Positions 35,988 to 44,551 of a DNA stretch of 64,000 nucleotides are shown here, piece after piece. The first letter of the stretch is position 1, and every line of letters starts with the position of its first letter. The position numbers and the translations under genes are program-made. The DNA is from DUML01 sp050949905 (lineage in GTDB: Bacteria; Bacillota; Desulfitobacteriia; Desulfitobacteriales; Syntrophobotulaceae). Location of the stretch: positions 1 through 64,000 of the forward strand of contig JBMNGP010000014.1 in the NCBI GenBank assembly GCA_050949905.1, given 5' to 3'. The notes beneath the pieces were generated by a model. That model searched no databases. It saw only the letters and a list, made by a program, of their open reading frames with translations, and was not told where the DNA came from.

Positions 35988-36169
35988 AATCTTAAAAAAT
36001 TAACTCTCGAACTTAAAAAATGAATTTTCCTCATAAATTAGTTATTCTTTTTAGAGGGAAGCCTAAAGTTTTAATTAATTTTCCTTAAAGATGAATTAAT
36101 AAATGACAATCCCGGCTGAAAAGCCGCTTCCTAAGCCGGATAGAAGTTATTAATGGAAAGGGGTAGAAT

Positions 36170-36946
36170 ATGATGTGGGATAAGCAAGAAATCCTGCAAA
36201 GGCAAAACAAAGTAGTCGAATGGCTCAGACAAAAGAATACTCAAGCTGGGACTAAAGGCTTAGTCTGCGGGCTCTCCGGCGGGGTAGATTCTGCAGTGGT
36301 AGCGGGTCTCTGCAAGAAGGCCTATCCCGAAAATTCCCTGGGAGTGATTATGCCTTGTCATTCCAATCCGGCAGACAGAGATGATGCCTTACTCGTTGCC
36401 CAGACATTAGGCCTGGAAGTTATTGAGGTTGACCTGGGGGAGGCTCATACTTTAATATTTGAGAGAGTTGAGGCGGTGTTAGCTACCAAAGGCTATGAGC
36501 GGGGAAGGCGGCAAATGAGTCAGGGAAATCTCAAAGCCAGACTACGGATGGCTGCCCTTTATACAGTTGCTAATCTCAAGAATTATTTAGTGGTGGGGAC
36601 CGATAATGCTTCGGAAAGTTATGTTGGCTATTTTACCAAATACGGAGACGGCGGAGTGGATCTTTTGCCCCTCAGTTCTTTGACTAAAACTGAAGTCCGC
36701 GTCTGGGCAAGGGTTTTAGGATTGCCTGAAGCCATAGCTTCCCGAACACCTACAGCGGGTTTGTGGGAAGGGCAAACCGATGAACAAGAGATGGGATTGC
36801 CTTATGAATTTTTAGATCGCTATCTCCTCGGAGAAAAAATTCCGGCCGAGGTCGCAGCGAAAATCGAAAAAATGCATGCCGGAAGTGAACACAAGCGCCG
36901 GCTGCCGTATACTATAGAATTACCAAAATTAGAAAGGCTGGATTAG
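36170..36946 (+). CDS. nadE: NH3-dependent NAD synthetase
   Basis: Amidates deamido-NAD to NAD. The 258-residue product contains the PP-loop LSGGVDSAV (about residue 41), the substrate-binding GTDNASESYVGYFTKYGDGG and the loop RTPTAGLWEGQTDE. No glutaminase (nitrilase) domain is attached, so it uses free ammonia. AAAGGGG lies 6 bases before ATG 36170. Its stop codon overlaps by one base the GTG start of the nucleotidase gene, so the two are coupled. Confidence 0.93.
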   Translation: MMWDKQEILQRQNKVVEWLRQKNTQAGTKGLVCGLSGGVDSAVVAGLCKKAYPENSLGVIMPCHSNPADRDDALLVAQTLGLEVIEVDLGEAHTLIFERVEAVLATKGYERGRRQMSQGNLKARLRMAALYTVANLKNYLVVGTDNASESYVGYFTKYGDGGVDLLPLSSLTKTEVRVWARVLGLPEAIASRTPTAGLWEGQTDEQEMGLPYEFLDRYLLGEKIPAEVAAKIEKMHAGSEHKRRLPYTIELPKLERLD

Positions 36947-37530
36947 TGTTGGGATTAAAAATTGGACTGGATATTGACGGAGTGGTGGCTAATAGTTTTC
37001 CGGTTTTTTTGCGGGAGCTTAACAAACATTACGGCAAAAATCTAGCTCAGATCGATAATTACAAGATGACTGAACTTTATGAGGTCTCCGAGGATGATTT
37101 AGGCGCTTTTTTCAACGAGAATGTCGAATATCTGTATTCCGCACCTGAGCCAATAGCAGGAGCCTTGGCCTCTATTGAGGCTTGGTTTCAAGCCGGGCAT
37201 GAGATAATTTTCATAACCGCCCGCAAGCTGGGCATTGAAGAGCGGGTAACCAGGAAATGGTTTCAGAAATATGGCCTGCCTGACGAGAAAATAATCTTTG
37301 TCGGGGGTGCCAGTAAAACCTTTGCCGTCAAGGAGTACCGCCTGGATGTTTTTGTGGAAGATTTTATGAGCAATGTTTTAGAAATCGCCGCCCTTGGCGT
37401 GCCGGTGCTTCTGCTGGATGCCCCCTATAACCAGGGAAAGCTGCCGGTAGGGGTCACCAGGTGTTATAACTGGGAAGATATTAAGTGTGAAGTAGCCAAG
37501 CTTGCTAAATGTAAAGGCCTGAATCTGTAG
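36946..37530 (+). CDS. 5'-nucleotidase-like HAD phosphatase (NT5C type)
   Basis: HAD-superfamily protein of 194 residues with motif I GLDIDGVV, a threonine motif II (IIFITARK), and the later acidic motif in DVFVEDFMSN. This is the layout of the deoxyribonucleotidase (NT5C) branch, which dephosphorylates nucleoside monophosphates. GTG 36946 overlaps the nadE stop, and AAAGG lies 9 bases before it. Co-transcription with nadE may link it to nucleotide or NAD turnover, but this is an inference. Confidence 0.75.
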   Translation: MLGLKIGLDIDGVVANSFPVFLRELNKHYGKNLAQIDNYKMTELYEVSEDDLGAFFNENVEYLYSAPEPIAGALASIEAWFQAGHEIIFITARKLGIEERVTRKWFQKYGLPDEKIIFVGGASKTFAVKEYRLDVFVEDFMSNVLEIAALGVPVLLLDAPYNQGKLPVGVTRCYNWEDIKCEVAKLAKCKGLNL

Positions 37531-37562
37531 ACTTAAATTTGTCTAACAATACTCGAAAATAA

Positions 37563-37613
37563 AAGGAACTGTTGCACATTAAACCAACTTAGTAGATCAG
37601 TGCAAAGTTCTTT
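37563..37613 (+). terminator. weak hairpin after the nucleotidase gene
   Basis: GGAACT..GCAC (37565-37577) pairs with GTGC..AGTTCT (37600-37611), then TTCTTT. Long loop, so low weight. Confidence 0.35.
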
Positions 37614-37655
37614 CTTTAATCTCAAAAAAATACTAAATATACTATAAAAAAATTC

Positions 37656-37697
37656 AAAGGGGCAATTGCTTAGAAATTTGCAACTGCCCCTTTAAAA
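37656..37697. terminator. bidirectional terminator
   Basis: AAAGGGGCA.TTGC (37656-37669) pairs with GCAA.TGCCCCTTT (37680-37693), 13 bp with one mismatch and a 10-base loop; A/T runs on both sides. Lies between two convergent genes. Confidence 0.75.
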
Positions 37698-37705
37698 TTA
37701 AAGTT

Positions 37706-38497
37706 TTAAATTTTAAAGAACAAATATTCTTCATAGGTCAGGTTTTCTTCATAAAGCTTAGTAGCCAGCTCTATGCCTACATATCTTAAATGCCAAGGCT
37801 CATAGGAGTATTCGGTGATGTGTTCCTTCCCTTTCGGATAGCGGATAATAAAACCATATTCATGGGCATGGTCTTTGAGCCAAGCGTATTCTTCGGTATC
37901 ACCAAAATTCTCTACAAGGCCAAAATTGACACTCTGGGAGGAGACATCCATAGCGAGGCCGGTTTGATGTTCGCTTTCTCCGGGACGGGCACTGATCTGG
38001 TTGGCTTTTTCTTCGCTGCCGTCGCGTTGGGTGAAATAAGCAAACAGAGATTTCTGGGTCTGGTAAGAGCGGTAGCCGGATACGCCGTAAAGAATAATGT
38101 TTTTTTCTTTAGCTGCCGCGAAAAGCTCCTCTAGCTTTCCCGCTGCTTCTTGACGCATCATTCTTTTTTCTACTTTTTCGCTGAAAGTAAAGGGGATATC
38201 CACATATACCAAATCCGGCGGTACATAGTCTGCCGGCAGTTCATTTTGTTTGTTGACGAGTACGGTAACACTGGCTACATCTTTATAACTGATGGTTTCC
38301 CGGGTGGCCTCTCCAATTTTTAATAAGAAGTTATCTAGATAATCGCTTGGGGATAGGGGATAATCCTTATCCCGGCTTTCCTGGGGATGGTTATTATCCT
38401 CCGGAGGAGACTCAACCCCGGCTGAAGGAGTAGTTTGGGCACAGCCGCTTGTGATTAAAATCATCAGGACTAAAAAGGACAATACTTTTCTCAACAT
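37706..38497 (-). CDS. D-alanyl-D-alanine carboxypeptidase, VanY/M15B-type lipoprotein
   Basis: Zinc peptidase that trims the terminal D-Ala from cell-wall stem peptides. The 263-residue product has a signal peptide with lipobox ITSGC (Cys about 19), a Pro/Asp linker, and the M15 catalytic region: SGYRSYQTQ, the zinc-binding block PGESEHQTGLAMD, and EPWHLRYVG near the C-terminus. Start is at 38497. It is a single gene. VanY-type in sequence does not by itself mean vancomycin resistance; no vanHAX genes are near. Confidence 0.85.
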   Translation of the reverse strand: MLRKVLSFLVLMILITSGCAQTTPSAGVESPPEDNNHPQESRDKDYPLSPSDYLDNFLLKIGEATRETISYKDVASVTVLVNKQNELPADYVPPDLVYVDIPFTFSEKVEKRMMRQEAAGKLEELFAAAKEKNIILYGVSGYRSYQTQKSLFAYFTQRDGSEEKANQISARPGESEHQTGLAMDVSSQSVNFGLVENFGDTEEYAWLKDHAHEYGFIIRYPKGKEHITEYSYEPWHLRYVGIELATKLYEENLTYEEYLFFKI

Positions 38498-38642
38498 TTT
38501 TTCTCCTCATAAGAACTACTTTATTTCCAGCATTAATTTAGACGTTTTCTTTCTTAAAAATCTAACATCCTCTTGCTTGGCAGTCCAATAATAGCTTGTA
38601 ATTTATAAATAAATCTTCCTTTTAGCCTTAAAGGTTTAACAT

Positions 38643-39998
38643 CTAGGAAACCAGAATTTGGCCTACTTTGTAGACATCTCCGGCACCTAAGGTAATAACC
38701 AAGTCTCTTTCTTCCAGGGTTGCATCCAGATAAGAACTAATCTCTTCTAAGGTCGGGAAGTACTTGGTAGTAATTCCTCTGGCCTGGATCACATCTGCCA
38801 GCGAAGCGGAGGAAAAAGTATTGAGCTCAGATTTTTTCTCCCGGGCGGAAGAAAAAATTTCAGCCAAAACTACTTCATCAGCTTCTTGAAAGGCCTGGGA
38901 AAATTCAAAAAAGAGTTTCTCAGTCCGGGTAAAAGTATGAGGTTGGAAAACAGCGCGGATTCTTCTGCCGGGATAGCAGCGTCTGGCGCCATCGAGAGTT
39001 GTTTGAATTTCGGTGGGATGATGGGCGTAATCATCGACAATGACTGCACCTTTGCGGGTTCCTAAGAGTTCGAACCTTCTTTTGGTGCCGTTGAAGTCTT
39101 GGAGAGACTTAAGGATAGCATCCGCCGGCACTCCCAATTTACTAGTCAGGGCAATAGCAGCCAGGGCATCCAGAATATTGTGCTGGCCTGAAACAGCCAG
39201 TTGGACTGAGCCGATTGGTGTATTCTGAATAAAAACCTCAAAGCTGCATCCTTGATCGTTGTAAATGATATTTTGTGCCCGAACATCAGCTTGGGCAGAT
39301 AAGCCGTAAGTAGTAATGCTGGCCTTAGTTTGGATTAGCTTCCAGTTGGGGTCTTCCTGCCAAATGACCAAATTACCGTGAGCAGGGAGCTTCGAAGCAA
39401 GTTGATTAAAAGCGGTAAGGACATCGCTTAAGTCTTGAAAATAATCGGGATGGTCAAGCTCCATATTGGTTATGATCAAGTGTTCCGGCGAATAGTTCAG
39501 GAAGTGCCTGCGGTATTCACAGGACTCAGCGAGAAAATAATCGCCTTCTCCGGCATGGGCGTTTCCCCCGATGCAGGGCACATCGCTCCCCACCACTATG
39601 GACGGGTCATAACCATTATCTAAAAGTATCTTGCCGGCCATAGCCGTGGTAGTAGTTTTGCCGTGAGTACCGGCCACACAGATACCCTTTTTCTTGGCCA
39701 TCAATTTCCCCAAGAATTGAGGATAGGTATAAATGGGAATATTTAATTCCTTAGCTTTAGCGATTTCGGGATGATTATCGTCATAAGCGGCGGACCTAAC
39801 TATCAAATCTTTGTTTAAGACATTGTCCGAATTGAATTCTAAAACAGGAATACCGGCTCTTTCTAAAATATTATCGGTAAAAAACTTTTGACTCACATCT
39901 GAACCGGTAATAACTGCGTTTTCTATTTTCGAGGTGATCTGGGCCAGAGCACTCATCCCAGTTCCTTTAATGCCCACAAAATGGATATGTAACTGCAA
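38643..39998 (-). CDS. murC: UDP-N-acetylmuramate-L-alanine ligase
   Basis: First of the ATP-dependent Mur ligases that build the peptidoglycan stem peptide. The 451-residue product starts MQLHIHFVGIKGTGMSALA (MurC-type N-terminal nucleotide fold), has the ATP motif AGTHGKTTTTAM (about residue 108) and the central DYAHHPTEIQTT. The N-terminal GIKGTGMSALA favours MurC over the recycling enzyme Mpl, whose start reads differently. It is not in the usual dcw cluster. Confidence 0.88.
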   Translation of the reverse strand: MQLHIHFVGIKGTGMSALAQITSKIENAVITGSDVSQKFFTDNILERAGIPVLEFNSDNVLNKDLIVRSAAYDDNHPEIAKAKELNIPIYTYPQFLGKLMAKKKGICVAGTHGKTTTTAMAGKILLDNGYDPSIVVGSDVPCIGGNAHAGEGDYFLAESCEYRRHFLNYSPEHLIITNMELDHPDYFQDLSDVLTAFNQLASKLPAHGNLVIWQEDPNWKLIQTKASITTYGLSAQADVRAQNIIYNDQGCSFEVFIQNTPIGSVQLAVSGQHNILDALAAIALTSKLGVPADAILKSLQDFNGTKRRFELLGTRKGAVIVDDYAHHPTEIQTTLDGARRCYPGRRIRAVFQPHTFTRTEKLFFEFSQAFQEADEVVLAEIFSSAREKKSELNTFSSASLADVIQARGITTKYFPTLEEISSYLDATLEERDLVITLGAGDVYKVGQILVS

Positions 39999-40243
39999 CT
40001 TGCATCTTTCCTTCCGCTTAACTAATCTATCTTACATTATACCCAAATATCCCTCAAAAGGTATCACACCCTCGAAAGGAAATTTAAGTTAACAGATCGG
40101 GTTTAACTGCCAATAGGCCTATATTCTTTTTGTTATGAGGTATCATTAATTTCGCAAAATCATGATTTAGTGTTTATGAATCTTCTTTATTAAATTGATT
40201 TCCTATAATATAATACTATAATCTCCGTCGGAAGTGAACAATA

Positions 40244-40274
40244 CAAAAAAACACCTTTCCTAATTAAGGAAAGG
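40244..40274 (-). terminator. intrinsic terminator, leftward
   Basis: CCTTTCCT (40254-40261) pairs with AGGAAAGG (40267-40274), loop AATTA; on the minus strand it is followed by TGTTTTTTT. It would end transcripts coming from the operon at 40536-42728. Confidence 0.7.
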
Positions 40275-40535
40275 CCTAAAATTAAACTAAATGAGTAAAA
40301 CGAAGATACTATTATAATAAAACTGTTTTGCTCAAAATTCAATTTAAACTTAAAGGTATTTAAGGAATTGTTAACCATAATTCTAATAATACCTATAAAA
40401 TATATAAAGAATGACTTTGGAAGGCTCATTCTTTATATCTATCGGTTAATATTATTATTTATTTGATGAAAAAACAAAGATTATTAAGCAAATATCTTAG
40501 GGTTTTCGGTTGAACCGGTATTTAAGCCTGGATAA
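40275..40535. other. gene-free structured stretch
   Basis: No gene is seen between 39999 and 40535. It contains a perfect 13-bp stem (40402-40414 with 40426-40438), a nested pair AGGTATT/AATACCT with an inner GAATT/AATTC (40354-40394), and a short CGGTTGAACCG hairpin near 40505. Could be a long structured 3' UTR of the leftward operon. Confidence 0.45.
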
Positions 40536-41021
40536 TTAAAATATCGAATATAAAGCGATACCTACACCAAAGCCGGCAATTAAAACACCGGCTGTGATGG
40601 CCAGAAAAGAAATCCTTACAGGCAGAGCAAAGATCGAAGCCGCAATACAAGCGGTATAAGCGCCGGTAGTAGGTAAAGGAACTGCGGTAAAGAGCATTAA
40701 GCCGATTGCGCCATATTTTTGAATCTGGGTGCTTTTTTTCAGAGTCCTGCCATAAAGCCAATTATAGAAGCTTTTGTACCAGCGATATTTCAGTAAGATT
40801 TTACTAAGGGGTTGGAATAATATCAGCGCAGGCAAAATCGGCAGGATATTACCAATCAGGGCTAAAAGCATGGTTTTCCAAAAGGAAAAGCCAAAGCCCA
40901 GGCCCAAAGGGATTCCGCCTCTTAATTCCAGAATAGGAGTAGCCGAGACAATAATTACAAGTAGTTCCGGCGGTAAAAAGTTTAAGTGAGTTAGTAAAAA
41001 GTGTTGGATTTCTTCTTTCAT
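40536..41021 (-). CDS. small multi-drug export family membrane protein
   Basis: A 161-residue protein with four or five membrane helices and the conserved family pattern ILELRGGIPLGLGFGFSFW near the N-terminus and VPLPTTGAYTACIAAS in the middle, matching the PF06695 (COG2426) group annotated as small multi-drug exporters though their substrates are unproven. Three ATG codons overlap; ATG 41021 is taken because the ribosome site GGAG is 7 bases upstream of it. Located after the ComEC-like gene in the same direction. Confidence 0.75.
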   Translation of the reverse strand: MKEEIQHFLLTHLNFLPPELLVIIVSATPILELRGGIPLGLGFGFSFWKTMLLALIGNILPILPALILFQPLSKILLKYRWYKSFYNWLYGRTLKKSTQIQKYGAIGLMLFTAVPLPTTGAYTACIAASIFALPVRISFLAITAGVLIAGFGVGIALYSIF

Positions 41022-41123
41022 CATCATTCTCCAATTAAATATTAAGCTTTTGGGATGCCCCTAAGCAAAAATATATTAGACTATATTAAGGATTAGAATA
41101 AGATTCTCTATCTAGATTATGGA

Positions 41124-42248
41124 CTATTTCTGAGCTTTGATGCCCAGCTTTTCTCCGTCTGTTTCTACCACTATGGTTCCCAGGACGTCAGTCCGGAGAA
41201 CTCCGGTTTCAACTTCTTTCAGGTTGGTTATTGTTTCCGGATGCGGGTAGCCGTATTCATTATCCTGGCCGCAGGAAATAACAGCATAGGCAGGCCGCAC
41301 AGCTTTCAGGAAATCTAAGGAGGAAGAAGTCTTGCTCCCGTGGTGCCCGACCTTAAGTACGGTAGCGTTTACATTGCGGTGATTGTCCAGCATTTCCTGT
41401 TCAGATAGTTCTTCAGCATCACCGGTCAGCAAGAAGGAAATATCCTTATAGGTAACTTTAAGCACGGCACTGTAATTATTAAGTTCTTGATATTTACTGC
41501 TGTTGGGAGCCAAGAAAATCATAGATAGATACAGTTCATCCGTGGGGATGCTCCTTCCCACCCTGGCAGTCAGGCTTTCCGCTTCACTTTTTTCTACGGC
41601 TTTCAGCAGGTCGAGGAAGGTTTCTGTGGTATGGGTAACATCAGGCAGGTAAAAGCTCTGTACAGGGAAAGATTCGAACACAGCCGGCAGGCCGCCGATA
41701 TGGTCTTCATGAGGGTGGGTGGCTATAACCGCGGCAAGTTCTTTTACTCCGAGGTCCTGAAGATATTTTTTAATAAAATCCCCGTCCCCTTTATTGCCGC
41801 CGTCTACAAGCAAAGTCTTTCCTTCTGGGGTCTGGATAACAATACTGTCAGCCTGGCCGACGTGCAAAAAGTGAACTTGGAGTAAACGTTCCCCGCTAAA
41901 ATCCGGGGCTGGCAGAACCGGGGGAATATACTCTGTTTCCGCCGGGGGATTTTGCCGGTTAGCGCCGTTGGTATCAGCAGTCTTGGAACCGGAATCAATT
42001 TGCGCTGCAGGGTTTGGCGGTGTGCCTGCTTCTCTATCAGGGAAGAACAAGCCTGCGTTGTTATAAAGAAAAAACAGGGCGAAAGCTCCGGAGAGAATGA
42101 GGCGAACGGCCGGGTCATACTTCTTGTTCTTCCAGAGCAAATAAATACCCGCCGGGGCAAAAATAATAAGACACAGAAAGATAAACCAAGTTTTGCCCAT
42201 GAAGCTGAAAGGCTCTTTAGCGGGCTTTGTTTTGCGGTTTTTAGCCAA
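41124..42248 (-). CDS. ComEC/Rec2-like metallo-beta-lactamase-fold hydrolase
   Basis: A protein of about 374 residues: one or two N-terminal membrane helices (FIFLCLIIFAPAGIYLL), a low-complexity linker, then an extracytoplasmic metallo-hydrolase domain like that at the C-terminus of the DNA-uptake channel ComEC: HFLHVGQADS, LLVDGGNKGDG, the metal motif THPHEDHIGGL, FLLTGDAE and KVGHHGSKTSSS. The start is TTG 42248, 6 bases after GAGGAGG inside the upstream gene, giving an 8-base overlap. With the DUF3006 gene upstream it forms a widespread pair of unknown role, possibly degrading external nucleic acid. Confidence 0.85.
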   Translation of the reverse strand: MAKNRKTKPAKEPFSFMGKTWFIFLCLIIFAPAGIYLLWKNKKYDPAVRLILSGAFALFFLYNNAGLFFPDREAGTPPNPAAQIDSGSKTADTNGANRQNPPAETEYIPPVLPAPDFSGERLLQVHFLHVGQADSIVIQTPEGKTLLVDGGNKGDGDFIKKYLQDLGVKELAAVIATHPHEDHIGGLPAVFESFPVQSFYLPDVTHTTETFLDLLKAVEKSEAESLTARVGRSIPTDELYLSMIFLAPNSSKYQELNNYSAVLKVTYKDISFLLTGDAEELSEQEMLDNHRNVNATVLKVGHHGSKTSSSLDFLKAVRPAYAVISCGQDNEYGYPHPETITNLKEVETGVLRTDVLGTIVVETDGEKLGIKAQK

Positions 42249-42465
42249 AAAAATCCTCCTCTCTTTTCTTGACAAGGTTATGTAGGAGCTCAGTAGCTTG
42301 CTTCTCCCTGGCGGCGGTAGCTGAGCTATCTTTGCTGACGGCTATTTCTACACAATCCCCTTCCCGGAGGGTGTCAGGCAGGATAGATCTGGGAAGCTTA
42401 AAAAATACTTTGTTATCCGTTTCAATAATCGCCCATTTGTCCTCGAAACGGTCAATAATAAACAT
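42241..42465 (-). CDS. DUF3006 family protein
   Basis: A 74-residue small protein starting MFIIDRFEDKWAIIE, with the family's beta-strand core and a C-terminal charged helix (AREKQATELLHNLVKKRE). DUF3006 genes typically sit directly upstream of ComEC-like metallo-hydrolases, as here, and overlap the next gene by 8 bases, so translation of the two is coupled. Function unknown. Confidence 0.75.
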   Translation of the reverse strand: MFIIDRFEDKWAIIETDNKVFFKLPRSILPDTLREGDCVEIAVSKDSSATAAREKQATELLHNLVKKREEDFFG

Positions 42466-42506
42466 AGTTTTTCTCCCCCGCTTTCCGATATTTGACCCTG
42501 GTTTTA

Positions 42507-42728
42507 TTAGATAAAATTATATTTCAGTTCATCTTCTTGAAATACTCCCTGATAATCTTGGCTATCAATCAGGTTATCAAGCAGTTCTGAATCGGAAATA
42601 AAACAGCCGTTCTCGCACTCGGCAAATGATTCGTGCTTAATATGGAGAGAATATTTACCACACACTGGGCAGCGATAACGCCTTACCTTGATTTCGGGAT
42701 CATCGATTGCCTTCTGCCATAAAGCCAT
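42507..42728 (-). CDS. small zinc-ribbon protein
   Basis: A 73-residue protein with a two-strand zinc ribbon: CPVC near residue 23 and a second CxxxC-like pair, CENGC, near residue 45. The start at ATG 42728 is favoured because AAGGAGG lies 6 bases upstream; the longer reading adds 12 residues with no site. It leads the leftward group with DUF3006 and the ComEC-like hydrolase. Function unknown. Confidence 0.55.
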   Translation of the reverse strand: MALWQKAIDDPEIKVRRYRCPVCGKYSLHIKHESFAECENGCFISDSELLDNLIDSQDYQGVFQEDELKYNFI

Positions 42729-42902
42729 AAAGACCCTCCTTGACACTTGGTTTCTTACGGTCATTATACGACTTTTAGATGATATTTCAAAGAATAAGCT
42801 TTAAAAGAGTTAATGTCGGGAGAATTTCTCGAGGAATAGAAATTTCAAAGAACGGTCTCAATTAATACTAAACACAGAATTTACCAAGGAGGAGCTGCGA
42901 AT

Positions 42903-43082
42903 ATGACCGAAAAAATTATACACTTAAATTAGGGAGCGATAAAGCAGGAATTAGTAGATAATTTATTATCTTTATTAGAAGAAATTGCCAAGCAAACACC
43001 GCATAATTTTTATCTCTTGGAAAACAATAAAAATGGGGAAAGGGGAAATACCGAAAGGTCAATAACCCTTCTCAAAGGCTAA
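42903..43082 (+). pseudogene. 59-codon reading frame interrupted by an in-frame TAG
   Basis: A strong site AAGGAGG lies 9 bases before ATG 42903. The frame reads MTEKIIHLN, then TAG (42930-42932), then GAIKQELVDNLLSLLEEIAK and further to a TAA at 43080. The downstream part looks coding (amphipathic, acid/leucine rich), and a clean terminator follows, so it appears to be one small gene with a nonsense codon. It could be a decayed gene, a very short leader peptide followed by chance, or amber readthrough. Confidence 0.45.
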
Positions 43083-43135
43083 CCGCCCTGGAGCGGTGCG
43101 AGTACCCGGCAGTTAAGCTGCCGGGTATCTTAATT
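43082..43135 (+). terminator. tandem hairpins and intrinsic terminator
   Basis: ACCGC/GCGGT (43082-43097) is followed by a perfect 10-bp stem TACCCGGCAG (43103-43112)/CTGCCGGGTA (43118-43127), loop TTAAG, then TCTTAATTT. Ends the interrupted small gene. Confidence 0.75.
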
Positions 43136-43300
43136 TCTTAGCGCTGACATTGCCTTTCAAATACCTTTTTTGGCTTCTGAATTTTTTAAGAACAAAATTA
43201 TTAAATTGACTAAGTTCTCTGAATAAAGATAAAATGATGAGTAATAGTACTTATCTTAACTTTTCTAGAAGGAATCAAATTTTATTAGGGAGTTGATAAT

Positions 43301-43975
43301 TTGAGAATAATTATCATGGGATTTGTCTCTGCCATGGCTGCTCTTCTTGGCTACTATATTTATGAGTGGCTTAGGAACAAACTGGTCAAGGGCAAGCATT
43401 TTAAATCCCTGGCAGAAGAATTCAAATTCTCGGAAGAGGTCAGTACCTTTATTTGGGAAAAAGCGAAACATTCGGTGCTGCAGCTCCTTGCTTACGATAA
43501 AACAGGCAATGAAAAATATGTAAACGGCTTTGAAATACCCAAGATCAGCGATACCCTCGTGCAAGAAATCCAAGCAGGTTTACCCAAGGGATATTTGACT
43601 TTTATCTGTGATTTTGATCAAAAGCACAAGCGCCTGGGGATCATTAAAGGTCATGACCAGTACGCTATCTTGAAAACAATGCAGACTAACGGTGAGAATT
43701 TTAATCTTAATAACGGGAAGCTGATAAGTGAACTGCGCAGTATCGAGAAAATAGCTCCTTTCACTATCATAGGAGCCGGCTATGATTGGCTGGAGCTTGC
43801 TTTTACTAAGTTAGAGGCGAGCAGCGGGGCGGACAAGGTTTGCCAGGCAATTGCGGACAAAGTAATGGCCATAGCGCCGCCGCAGGAAGATGCGGCGGAA
43901 TACCGCGAGCAGCTGCTAGAAGAATTGAAGGCTACACAGAAACTATTTTTATGGTGGCCCTCGAAGAGTGCTTGA
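43301..43975 (+). CDS. DUF4253 family protein
   Basis: A 224-residue protein with a hydrophobic N-terminal segment (about residues 2-20). Its second half shows the DUF4253 pattern: LPKGYLTFICDFDQ, a short spacer, and the terminal FTIIGAGYDWLELAFTKL. The start is TTG 43301 with AGGGAG 8 bases upstream. Function unknown. It is followed closely (12 bases) by the CoA-binding protein gene, so the two are likely one transcript. Confidence 0.65.
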   Translation: MRIIIMGFVSAMAALLGYYIYEWLRNKLVKGKHFKSLAEEFKFSEEVSTFIWEKAKHSVLQLLAYDKTGNEKYVNGFEIPKISDTLVQEIQAGLPKGYLTFICDFDQKHKRLGIIKGHDQYAILKTMQTNGENFNLNNGKLISELRSIEKIAPFTIIGAGYDWLELAFTKLEASSGADKVCQAIADKVMAIAPPQEDAAEYREQLLEELKATQKLFLWWPSKSA

Positions 43976-43987
43976 GGAGGGGAAGAA

Positions 43988-44438
43988 ATGGTTTCAGGGG
44001 AAAATGTTGAACTGTTCTTAAAACAGAAGAAGTGGGCGTTTGTCGGGGCCAGCAATAACAAGCAGAAGTTCGGAAATCTTGCCTATAAGGAGTTAAAAAG
44101 GCAAAGGAGAGATCTCGTCCCTATTAATCCCAATGCACAGATTGTTGAGGGAGATGCGGTTTATCCTTCCTTAAAGAACTTGCCCTCAAAAGTTGATGCG
44201 GTGCTCATTGTTGTTTCCCCGGATAAGACTGCTCAGATAGTAAAAGAGGCGGAGGAACAAGGAGTCAAACATATCTGGCCAGCAGGGGGCTGAGTCTGAC
44301 GAAGCAGTAAAATATTGTAAGAAAAAAGGTATTAATTGTATTCACGGCCACTGTATTTTGATGTTTGCCGGGCCTGTTGGTTTTCCACATAATATCCATC
44401 GCCTGGTGTGGAAAATTATCGGGAAGTTTCCCAAGTAA
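43988..44438 (+). pseudogene. CoA-binding (YccU-like) protein, frameshift in a G5 run
   Basis: Small Rossmann-fold CoA-binding-domain protein (PF13380 type). From ATG 43988 it reads KKWAFVGASNNKQKFGN..., with the family's PINPNAQIVEG, up to IWPAGG where the frame ends. One base fewer in the GGGGG at 44285-44289 would restore WPAGAESDEAVKYCKKKGIN and then HGHCILMFAGPVGFPHNIH to a stop at 44436, giving the normal length of about 150 residues. Either a homopolymer sequencing error or a recent +1 mutation. Preceded by GGAGGGG. Confidence 0.8.
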
Positions 44439-44458
44439 CATAAAAGTAACATAAAAAA

Positions 44459-44520
44459 GCTCCCCTTATGTATAGTTGGTAAGATTATGTTACCTTTCTA
44501 TCCTAAGGGGAGCAGTTTAT
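44459..44520. terminator. branched bidirectional terminator
   Basis: GCTCCCCTTA (44459-44468) pairs with TAAGGGGAGC (44504-44513), with a small inner GGTAA/TTACC stem. T-runs on both strands; it serves the convergent CWB2 and CoA-binding genes. Confidence 0.8.
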
Positions 44521-44551
44521 TTTTAGGCACTCTAGCCTTTCAGTTTAATTC

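Noticed and set aside
37706..38497. Vancomycin-resistance gene (vanY)
   Set aside because: The family fits but no vanHAX or vanRS genes are near, so a housekeeping peptidase is more likely.
40190..40429. 79-residue minus-strand frame
   Set aside because: Contains the terminator at 40,254 and hairpins; no ribosome site.
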